From contig NC_060117.1 in NCBI RefSeq assembly GCF_021155765.1, positions 3,088,501-3,152,500 on the forward strand: a stretch of 64,000 nucleotides of DNA, in the 5' to 3' direction. Position 1 is the first letter of the stretch. The number at the start of each line of letters is the position of its first letter. Below are positions 36,808-47,034 of the stretch, piece by piece. The notes beneath the pieces were generated by a model. That model ran no database searches. It saw nothing but the letters and a program-made list of their open reading frames with translations, and was not told the origin of the DNA. Position numbers and translations under genes: made by a program. Source of the stretch: Diprion similis. Lineage: Eukaryota > Arthropoda > Insecta > Hymenoptera > Diprionidae.

Positions 36808-39800
36808 GTAGCGGCAAGCAAACTGAGGGGGTTTGTTCGTGTTTCGGTTTTCCTCGGGGCATTTCGAGCCTTTCCGTCACCCTCCGGCTGGTTAACGCTC
36901 ACTTTCCCTCTCCCTGACGATCGCTTCCTCTTATGCCAACCCCTTTCACCTGTCCCGTCGCTATTTCATGGGCTCATTACGCGCAGCTGAATAGTTCTTG
37001 CCCCTCCCCCCCCCCTCCCTCCCCCCCTTTCCTCCGCCGCCACCCACTCTTTTTCCCTGGAATATAATATCAAAATTTGTTTTTTTTTTTAACCCTTTCA
37101 GTCACAGTGCGACTTTGCATTTTTGATTTAAAAATTGTGAAATTCTGACCTCAGATTCGTGATCAGTGACTCAAAAAACCCTCGAGTAGCAGGTTTTAGT
37201 TCCAGAATCAACGATTTTTTTGATGGTTTTTTTAGATTTTATATTCGCTATTTTGGATCCACCATCTTGTATTTAGAAATTTTTAAATTTTGACTTTAGA
37301 TTCTTGTTCAGCGATCCCAAAATTCTTAGAGGAACAAAATTCAGGCGAAAATATTTAGTTGAAAATTATGTGACTGAACGAGTTATATTTTCAAATGTTT
37401 ATAACCTATACAGGTAAGATTCGTTTTGCAATAGAAATAATTGATAAATTTTTGTAAAGAAACAAGTATAAAAAATTGTAAAAATTTTTTTTCTCATCCT
37501 TGATAATTCGTTTTTGCCTAATAATTTTTTGAATAAATCTTATCCCGCTGCTTTTATGAAAATAACACCAGCAAACGTAGAATATCAGACACTACGAAGA
37601 AATAATTGTACAATAAAATCCAAAACATTAAACAACTAATGATTAAAAAATAAATTATTATCTTAGTAACAGTAATGGAAGAAAATTTTTTTTCCGAATT
37701 TATATCGACAAAGGAAAGAAAGCATTCGTTTCACTTCCGTTTTGTTTTACTTTCTAGTTCTTGTTTGTCTGTTTTTCTCATCTTCCTCCTCCTCCTCCTC
37801 CTTCTTCTTCTTCTTATCTTTTTTTTTTTTTCATCATTCTTCAGCGACGATCGCCTCTCTTAAGAGACCCTTTTCCCAGCATCCACCTAAAATTCACCCT
37901 GATGTCTGTGCGTACTTAGGACAGTATATATATATAAGCTTAAACGCGACTCATAAAGCTCGCCGATGTTTTATTAATACAAAAACAAATTGACCCAAGT
38001 GAGAGATCCCAGGTCCTATTTTATATACAATCGAGGGAATATCCCACCGCGGATGTTGAAGTTTTTCTTTCTCTTCTTTTTCCTTCTTTTTCTTGCTTCT
38101 TCGTCGTCGTTCTTTTTATACCTATATCTACTTTGTTTTACATTTTCTTTCTGCCTTCCTATACCGACGACGATGATAATCATAATATTACAAAACCCAG
38201 GATATATCCGGACGATGATGCTTTTTTACGGGCAGGATCGTTTCTACAGAAGACATTTTGCAACAAAATTCATTTCTACATAATAATTTTTGGCCTCCAA
38301 TTACTAAAAGTCTGTTTCTACCGAGATATTATTTCCAATCATTAATTTCTACAGAATTTGAGTCTGTAAGTCCGTTTTACTTCCACAAGTTCGTTTTTAC
38401 AAGTGGCGGTCAAATGATTTAAATTAAATTAAAGTAGATTAAATCGAATCAAATCAAAATGTCGAAATTGACAATTAAATGTATAAGAAACGAACTTCTA
38501 CGGTCGAATTCTGTAGAAACGAACTTCAGATCGCAATTCTGTAGAAACGAGTAATCTAAAAGAATTCGTCTCTATAAAACATAAAAAAAAACATTTTTTT
38601 CTCCAAATTGTTCCATTTCAATTCGTCATTTTTGTAGTAATTTTTAATCTTTCACAACTCGAAGCAATTTTTTCGTTCACGTCATTGATTCTTTTAATTT
38701 TTGACAAGATTATAGAAAGAAAAAAAAAAAAAAAACAATCTCCGCCTTCTATACGGTGATTTGGGAAAATCGTATCACGGTTCAAATACTTTTGCAATCA
38801 ATTTCTCGAGCCCTGTCTTTATTGTAATATATATAACTAAATCTGACCGATTTATATTACGTAAAAAGAAACCTTAATAAATACCTTTTCAACCCTCATT
38901 CCGGCTGACTTTCGATGTATTTAAGAGGGGGCGAAAGCTTAATTGTACCCTCTGAGTTATATATATATATATATACATGACATTGCGAGAAACGTACTTC
39001 TACTTCGCGAAAGCAGCATGGTTCGAAAAGCGAAGAGCGAGAATCGTGCGACGGATTTTCATTATTCGTTGAAGATTTCTCTTTGTCTCTTCACTTCGTT
39101 CGTTATATTACACCTGTCAATGGACGTGTTATATATCTATATACACAAATTCATTTCACTTTCATCTTTCTCCCCGATTCCTCTCTGTCATTTTCACTCC
39201 TCTTATATTCATCTCAACCCTGACTTAACGAACCCTTCTTGATGGCAAGAAAAGTCGCATTTTCTTTCTTTCCTTTTTTTTTTTATCTCATTTTTTTTTT
39301 TTTTACCCTACAAAACTCAATTTCGAATCATCATTGTTTCATTTATTTTTAATTTCGTTCACTCGTAACACAGTTACGTTGAAAAAAAAGAAATTCTCCG
39401 GCTTCCGGTCAACTCAATTTGTCCAATTTTAAAATATATTTTCTATCTCTATATACAAATCGTAATTCGTTTGTTGTTTCGTATTTTGTTTTTTTTTTTT
39501 CTTTCTTTCGTTCTTTTCTTATCTCTAATATTTCTCTTTATTACGTCCAAATTTTACTAAATTTTCCCAACAATTTTTCCAACTGAATTGAGAAATGAGA
39601 AGACCTTTTAATTTATCGAAATAAAAACTTTTACACAAATTATTGTGTAACTTTTGACTGTGTTTTAACATTTTTTTATTTGTAAATATAATTATTTTCA
39701 AAGCTGCTCGAAGGAATAAGTAAAATAATAATTTTTGACAAAATGGCCATTTTTCAAAGAAAGAAATCGATTTTTGACAAGAATTCAGACCTTAAATTAT

Positions 39801-40430
39801 TTACAAAATGAAAAAAAAAAAAAAATATTTATCGGTGAGAAAAAATCTTTCTCTCCATTACTCAAAAAATATATTTAAAAAGCCATTACCGATAAATCCT
39901 GCTCACCGATTTTGAAAACATATTTTTCAGAAAAACGCGTTTAAAATTTCAAAAGCACTTTACACACAGTAAAAAAAAAGTTTTTCTCTTTCAACTTACA
40001 TCGACTTTTCAATATTTGCCGAATCGACAAGAAATTTTCTGTATCTGTACTTAAATATGTGCAAAATTACAAAAACGAAATAGAAGAAAAATCAACTTTT
40101 TAAAAATTTCAACTGTACGTAACCCCTTGACGTAATTACCGGAAATTTTCGTCGATAATTTTCTCTTTTTAACTCTTCCTCGTTTTTACCTCTCATTTCT
40201 ATGGACAACCTGGAGACGATCCTCGTGTTCCTCGGGAACCAAAGAGTCTCCCTTGAGATTTCGGGGCTCGTATTTCTGAATAATTTTACGTTACGGTGCG
40301 TGCAGCATACTTGCGTACGTTTACACGATGCCTTTACATATGTGTCCGCACCACATACGAATCCCATGTAAGCCTCTCGTGTGGTAGAAACGGGGGACGG
40401 AAATCCCCGAACAGTTTCTGCTCTTCTGCT

Positions 40431-40465
40431 TCCCTCCCTCCCTCCCTCCCTCCCTCCCTCCCTCC
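40431..40465. repeat. (CTCC)n microsatellite
   Basis: About eight tandem tetramers. A (GAG)n run of eight to nine triplets lies nearby at 40608-40634. Confidence 0.85.
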
Positions 40466-41368
40466 GTCTCTCTCACCCCCGTTTCTCTCCTCTTCCGTTT
40501 TGGAACGATCCGTGATAACTGCCGCGCCAAATTCCACCGGGGAAATGGAACGGTTTGTTTGTTCGTTTGTTCGTTCGATGTGGAATAACGCGTATGAGAG
40601 AAACGGAGAAGAGGAGGAGGAGGAGGAGGAGGAAGGGGGACGCCGATATTACAAATCGAGGAAGTTTTAACCATCCTTGCACCCTCCGAATCCAACCCCC
40701 AACCCCCACTTCCGCCACCTTCTCTGTCATCCCTTTAATCGTATATTATAGTGGATATTTCGTTACACGAATTATACAAAAAGTAGGAATCTTTTTATTC
40801 AATTAACAACCGATTGTTATTGCATTTTGTATTTTTCTTTTACTTTGAATCTGTAAAGATTTTTTTTTTTTTTTTTTTTTTTTTGCTATTAATTTATTTT
40901 TATTTTCATGTTTTCTCTTAAACGTATTTATATCAGCGTTGCAACTAATTAATTAAATTTGTAATTACATTACTAGAGTAATTAATGATTGTGTAGTTTA
41001 ATTGTAATTACATTGAAATTAATTAATAATTACAACAGAATATTGTATTCATAATCGAAATAATTGTTAAATACAAAATAAAATTGTAATTATACTCATA
41101 ATAATTAATAATTATTTTTAGGATAATTGCAAGTTTCTTTACGTAATTAATTATTAAAAACAGATAATCAACCAGTTTTGTAAATTAAACTAAAAAAAGG
41201 AACAGAAGAAATATTCACAAATTGTTTTACAATTTATTGATGAGATAAAAATAATTGCAGAATTACGTAAAAGTGAAATTTAAAAAATTGCATATTTTCA
41301 CGACAATTTTCTCATACTCTATATAATAATATTAAAAAATTTTAAATTGAAGTTCAACAAACTTTCCT

Positions 41369-41374
41369 TTTATT
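41369..41374 (-). terminator. Polyadenylation signal of the DUF1091-like gene
   Basis: AATAAA on the minus strand 41 nt after the stop codon, a normal distance for a short 3' UTR. Confidence 0.6.
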
Positions 41375-41414
41375 ACTATTTACGTGCGATCGATTGGTTA
41401 ATTTGATCTTTGAT

Positions 41415-42506
41415 CTATTCTTCGTCATCATCGTCGGTTTCCCATTCCGATGAAGCTATCTCAGCGTATACCGCGAGAATAAATATGCGCTTTCCGTTTG
41501 CAGAAATCGCGAACATCGTTTTGTAGTCAATTCCATCCACCGTCTTTGGCATAAGTTTTCTCGACGGGTACCACGAGTCCTCCGTTTTATAATTACCCTG
41601 CGGAAAAAAATTAGTTTCACTTTCAATATTTTGATATCGAAATCGGGATCGAATTGGAAATTTCATTTTTATTTTAATGTCAATATTTCGATTCTGAACT
41701 TGATACAAATATTGTATAAATTTTTCCAACTTGAATTTGAATTTGTACAGGATTTAGAGCAAATTTTTTTAAAATTATCAAATAATAATTATAATATATA
41801 AACTCACCTTTTTCAAGGGGCAAGTATTCTCGGTTATACCAACCGTTTTAAACAAATCCCCTAACATTACTTCCTCGTTGACAAAATTGCAAAGATTTTC
41901 TTTAACGTAAATACCTGTGCTCGTCTTATAATTTCCAGCTCTACGTATGAACACGTCAAATTCTCCCTGAGTACAAAGGGAAAGATGAGAATCGTTGAAT
42001 ACAAAAAAAAAAAAAAAATTATTGTTTCATTTTTTTACTCCCTAAATATTATTTTTATTTTTATAACGAGATTGAGGAAGTTAAAAAAAATTATCAGTTA
42101 TCCCAATTAATTAAATTAATCCTTGCACTAAATCCAGAATAAATTTCACTCACATACGTATCCTCTGGAAGGTCCTTGATTACCCTGAAATCCAGTTTTA
42201 TGGCATTAAACGTATCGTTCAAAAGCTCCAGCTCACAAGAGGTCGCATCAACGTCGAACCATTCCTCGTCGATTACTTCAATCTCGCAATCTTGAATGTG
42301 GTAGAATATACCCTGTTCGTGTGTGGCAAGAATAATTATTGCAACGGAAGAAACATTAATAATGATGATAATTAAACAAGTTAGTAAATAAGTGTGATAA
42401 ACATTTGAGAGAAATCGTTGATTTACTCATTAATTTATTACTGCTTTCAGCTTACCTGACTTTCCCAGCTCAGGGTTGAAAAGATGATTAATCCAAACAG
42501 GATCAT
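41415..42506 (-). CDS. Secreted DUF1091-like protein, 4 exons, 183 aa
   Basis: Exons on the minus strand: 42506-42456, 42312-42154, 41966-41808, 41597-41415. All introns are phase 0 and GT-AG, and the total is 552 nt with a clean stop. Exon 1 encodes a hydrophobic leader (MILFGLIIFSTLSWESQ), so the product should be secreted. The mature part has four cysteines (QDCE, TSCEL, ENLCNF, NTCPLKK). The ordering CNF ... TCPLKKGNYK ... is the hallmark I associate with the insect DUF1091 (ML-like, CheA/CheB-type) family. One N-glycosylation site (NDT) and a very acidic C-terminus (TDDDDEE) are visible. Members are small secreted proteins proposed to bind lipids or pheromones in chemosensory tissue. Function here is inferred from family only, and the family call rests on motif memory. 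Confidence 0.8.
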
Positions 42507-42952
42507 TCCTGCTCGCTGTATTTATTTTACCTTTGCTGTTAATTTATTTACTTTAATTAATTTCTTTTCGGAGAATTTTTCCAGATTTTTGTGTCGTTAG
42601 AAAATTTTTCGTGAAATATATTTGCATTGAAGTTTCGATATTCCTGCAGAGAAATATTCTTTTACCTCTTAGGGTCGATTTTTGTGATCGATCAGAGTTA
42701 TAGAATTTTTATCTGGTTTTGGGTAATTGTTAAACAATGAATTGTCCTAAACATTGACTGTGATATTGTTTTTTATTCTTTCTCGTTGTAGCAACAAATG
42801 AAATTGTATTTTTATAAACTAGTTTTTAACACAGTTTAGCTGCAAATTTGCTGACGATATTCAAATCGCTTCTGTCTATCAACGTTTCATTGATTTTTCA
42901 TATTTTGCCTATTTTTCTGAAGACTTCAATTTTTCTTTGTCTTCAATATGAA

Positions 42953-43330
42953 TGCGTAATTGTAATTACACAATCACAAGATTGCATTACAACTTAATCA
43001 TAGAATTTCGAGAGTAGCAAGATTCGAAACTAAAAAATAGCGAAAGTTTAAAGAGAGCAGAACAACAAAAATTTTTCAGATTAAAAATCGCAAGATCGTT
43101 AGATCGTAAATCGTAAGAATAGAAAAATTGCGAGCTAGCCAAAATCGCGCAATCCTAAAAGCGCAAAATTACAAAACAACTAAACAACAAAACATCGGAT
43201 CATCAAAGGATCAAAAAAAATATAAAAACCAGAAATTCGCCCAATTCCAAAACTGTCTTAAATCTTACAACCGAAACCGCCTTAAATTAGGAGAAAAAAA
43301 ATTTATTTTAAGCATGGCAAAATCTCTACC
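42953..43330 (+). repeat. Left arm of a ~378-bp long inverted repeat
   Basis: Begins TGCGTAATTGTAATTACACA and ends GGCAAAATCTCTACC. It matches the inverse of 45014-45390 over its whole length with scattered substitutions and short indels; the best block is AAGATCGTTAGATCGTAAAT. It lies about 450 bp upstream of the DUF1091-like start codon, so it may overlap that promoter. Confidence 0.85.
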
Positions 43331-44107
43331 TAATACTTGAAAATTGGCCCCTGAAGCATTCAAGCACGGAATCCTCTCCCACAGATATCGAAAAAATAAA
43401 AAAACTTATATATCTATACACCGTAATTATTTTCGCACTTGACTCAACAAAACCCCGCTTCAATAAACCGTCGAATTCGTCGTAGGCGCAGGTATTTCGT
43501 ACGATGACAAAGTCTAGATGAAGGCTCGCCGTGTAGGCGTACGTTTTTATACACCGTGGGCGTGATTATTACGGACTTTTTCTGGAAAAATCGTGAATCA
43601 TTTCCCGACATGCGAATAAAAAATACAGGCAGACCTAAATAAAATGACACGAAATAATTACTTTCGGTTTCTCCGCAACACCTTCGATGTCTATGTGATC
43701 CGTTACGTCATTTTCCATTTACATTTGTCACGAATAATAATCCTGCATGGCAAATCATTCCCCCCCCCCCCCCCCCCCCCCCTCTTATTTTCTTTACGTA
43801 TATTATGTATACTCATGTGAAGCGTGTGTTCCATGGGAAATTAGTTTAAATCAGATTCTCCATCTCGTTACACACACGCTTGTTTTTTACATCGTGGGAA
43901 CGACGAGATTATGCAACGAAAATACTGATCACGTGTCACGATTGCGATGCAGGATTTGTTTCACTCTTATTTTTTCCTATTTTTCATTTTTTCAAAATCT
44001 GTTCCTAATTTTTTTTTTTTCTTTCCACATCGGTGTGGTTTTTCGTTTCAATTTGATAAAAAAATATTCACGTTGCTCTGAATCACATACTACCTAATAG
44101 GGAAAGG

Positions 44108-44232
44108 TGGGGCAAAGTGGGCATCTTAAAATGATTAATATCTTAAAAAATTTTGGGTAAAAGTGGGCCCCTGGGGGCAAAGTGGGCACCTTCAAATTCT
44201 TGATATTTGGAAAAATTTTGGGGTAAAGTGGC
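44108..44232. repeat. Two-unit GGGGCAAAGTGGGC-type repeat
   Basis: GGCAAAGTGGGCATCTTAAA at 44111 and GGCAAAGTGGGCACCTTCAA at 44176, 65 bp apart. It is the same motif, in opposite orientation, as the 46-bp array at 27854-28472. Confidence 0.75.
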
Positions 44233-45013
44233 ATTAAATTTTTTTATTCCACTCTAGTCTTCTTCTCCGGCAGAAAAAAAAAAACAAAAAAAAAAAAAAA
44301 AAAACACGTTTCCCAAAATCACCCCAATCAGTGTGAAAAATATATATTCCAGGCATTATTTTACTTTTAATTTTATCATCGCCATATACAATCCGCTAAA
44401 ATTGATCGTAAACTCGATGAAAAATATTATTTTTACTTTTCGATTCCCCGGATCTCGATTTTTCGCCGTTGGTTGGTTCGAGTTAGTTTATCACTGCAGG
44501 ACGTTGCAAATCGTATTTCAACGGATTACCAATCGCGACACGTCGCTGGAGCGGAGGCGGATATCGGGCAGAAATTATGAATCCAAATGAACACATTTCA
44601 TCGTTGTGCAGCTGCAGCTGGATGCACGCGTCGAACATATTTAACTTTTACGACCTGCTGCCGGTGGCCACTGGCCGTTGGCTGCTTTTCCTCGTTCAGG
44701 TAAAACTCATATAAACACCCACACGTGCCTGCACACATTCACCCATCCATATAATACGAGGGTGAATCTAGTTGGGTTTTTCGGGGTTGATCTAATTAAT
44801 CTTGTACCGTCGCGACGCGCCGCGTCATTTCAAATTAAAACGATTAAATCATCGCGTTGAATGTATATATATATATATATATATGTATATGTATATTATT
44901 ATATGAGTACAAACACGTACCTGCAGGTCAATATATATTTTCGTACAAATGGTATGATCAAAAATTTATTTATCGTATATAGTTTTGGGCGTGGTTCAAT
45001 TTTTACTTCTTAT

Positions 45014-45390
45014 GTACAGATTTTGCAAATTTTTGAATAAATATTTTTCCTTGTAATTTAAGTCGATTTCAGTTGTAAGATTTAAAGAAGTTTTCGAATT
45101 GTGCGAATTTCAGGATTTTATATTTTTTGAGATCCTTCGATGATCCGATGTTTTGCAGTTTAGTTGTTCTGTAATTTTGCACTTTTAGAATTACGCGATT
45201 TTTTGACTAGCTCGCAATTTTTCTATTCTTCCGATTTACGATCTAACGATCTTGCGGTTTTTAATCTGGAAAATTTTGGTTGTTCTGCTATATTTAAACT
45301 TCCGCACTTGGAAATTTAACAACTCTCCAAACTCGAACTCTCGCAGTTATTTAGATTCGAATCTTGCGATTGTATAATTACAATTACGCA
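45014..45390 (-). repeat. Right arm of a ~378-bp long inverted repeat
   Basis: Inverse of 42953-43330. Begins GTACAGATTTTGCA and ends ATAATTACAATTACGCA. The two arms enclose about 1.7 kb that shows no open frame of transposase size. Confidence 0.85.
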
Positions 45391-45995
45391 AGAAGAAAAT
45401 GAAGAAAATGAAAAAAGAAAGACAACAAAACAACCGCAAAAAAAAAACATCACAATGAAAACTTTATCAAGTTTACAATAATAAATCGATACTTGAATTA
45501 ATTTGGCCATATTTATTGCTCATAGATTGATCGAATAGCCCCAGAAAATTGAGTGACCAAAAATTCACCGATTACCTACTCGGTTAAACGCGGCTCGTTG
45601 ACTTTTCGCAAATTCCTCCTCGTATAAAATGTATGGACATTAGGTGGGCAGAGATAATATCATCTATCCATGTAGGTATATGTATATGCGACGTTTGCGG
45701 CTATAATTGGTGAGCGATCAATTTGTTTGGACAATATATGGATATCCGTCGTACTCACACGTAGATCGATATGTGATAATACACAGACGCAGAGGTACAA
45801 TAGTACCCGGCACACAGTCTCATCTGCACGAAGAGCATTCGTTCGTCCATTTAATCGGTGGCAAAACGCCGTTCCGACCTCGCTGCGGGGAGCTTTTCCG
45901 AATTTAACCACGGAAAATTCGAAATCCCGCACGAAATCAACCGGATAACACGCATTGTGTGTACATATATACAGTATATAATATATATATATATA

Positions 45996-46362
45996 CAGAG
46001 TGAGTCAATTGCAGCGCTGAGAATGGAAGGAGCTCGATTGTCTTGATCAAAGTAAGGCTTGAAGCCTACATGTACGGAACCACTGCGAATGAGAAACAAT
46101 AATTAAGATTTGACAACAAAGAAAAGACGAAAGCACGAAATGTCAACAATCCAAATGTCTTCATCCCTCAATCGTCGTCATATCGTCACTTTATTTCTCA
46201 TTACCACTCAAAACCTCAGGTATGTGGACTTCGAACCTTACTTCGAAGCCAACATAACCAAGATCCTCACAGTATTGGAGTTGCAATTGACTTGCTGAGG
46301 GATACGGTCTAGTTCATCAACTAAGCTCCTCCCATTCTCACCGTTTCAATTGAATCACCCTG
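45996..46362. mobile_element. 367-bp TA-flanked MITE with CAGAGTGA/CAGGGTGA termini
   Basis: The left end CAGAGTGAGTCAATTGCAGC, GCTGAGAATGGAAGGAGCT is answered by the right end AGCTCCTCCCATTCTCACC, GTTTCAATTGAATCACCCTG, giving about 40-bp terminal inverted repeats. Inner blocks (AAGTAAGGCTTGAAGCC and its mirror) extend the symmetry. TA flanks both ends, typical of a Tc1/mariner-type non-autonomous element. No coding capacity. Confidence 0.8.
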
Positions 46363-46915
46363 TACATGTATTCCATATATATGTATGTGTATAGTGCAGG
46401 GTACATGGTATAATACCATTCGCGGTGTGGACCAAATGCTCGCTTGCGCATTTGCTGCATGTTCTGCAACGCCACCGGATTACCACCAAAGTCTATTTTA
46501 AGCTCCTGATTTTAGTGTAAAACTGCCCTTTCCGTTTTACGTATAGTGTATACCTAACAATCCAAATCCGACCACCATTCGCGGTCGTTTGTTTATTTCT
46601 TTAGTTATTTTTTTTTACCTTTGGTTTTTTTTTTCATCTCTTCTCGATTTTTCGTTCTTCTCTCACTCTTTTTTCACGCCACATTTGGCTTTCATTGTGT
46701 GATAATCGCATTAAAAAAAAATTGCAGAAGTTAGCAGAATATCACTGATTCATTTATATTTCGCAACTGCGAATAGAATAACAAAAACTTTTAACAAGAT
46801 TAAGAATTTTCTGTTTGAAAAACGACTTGACGTACGTGGTTGAGGACTTTTTTTTTCAATTTCAAACAATGGTTTGAAAAAAAAATTGGATACATTATTA
46901 ATTATTAATTTACAT

Positions 46916-46921
46916 TTTATT
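46916..46921 (-). terminator. Polyadenylation signal of the 1659-aa coiled-coil gene
   Basis: AATAAA on the minus strand about 115 nt after the TAG stop at 47035-47037. Confidence 0.5.
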
Positions 46922-47034
46922 CAATCACTCATTTGATACAATTTTTCAATTTTTTTTGTTTGTTTTTTTGTTGTACCTATTTCAGTTGATTTCTTAATTT
47001 ACCCCACGCGAAGAACAATGGAAAACCCTTCGTT

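Larger units (their letters stand above)
35609..41368. other. Gene-free region upstream of the Sidestep-like gene
   Basis: No convincing exon. Immediately upstream of the start codon (35.6-36.2 kb) the sequence is less repetitive, with AT-rich homeodomain-type cores (ATTAATTA, CAATTAAG), and is the likely promoter side of the Sidestep-like gene. Further on are a (CTG)n repeat at 36750-36807, C-rich tracts at 37003-37030, inverted CTACAGAA/TTCTGTAG motifs at about 38250-38560, and (CTCC)n and (GAG)n repeats at 40431-40634. The open frames here are microsatellite readings. Confidence 0.5.
42507..46915. other. Intergenic region with a long inverted repeat and a MITE
   Basis: No coding exon recognised. 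It contains the two inverted arms at 42953-43330 and 45014-45390, a 22-C run at about 43761-43782, a two-unit GGGGCAAAGTGGGC-type repeat (44108-44232), a TA repeat (44863-44887) and the 367-bp MITE at 45996-46362. A less AT-rich patch at about 44450-44720 has a plausible donor (CAGGTAAAA at 44698) but no convincing frame. Confidence 0.5.

Noticed and set aside
36658..36990. Poly-Cys/CTG-repeat open frame
   Set aside because: Microsatellite reading; the Cys run is one of three equally open repeat frames.
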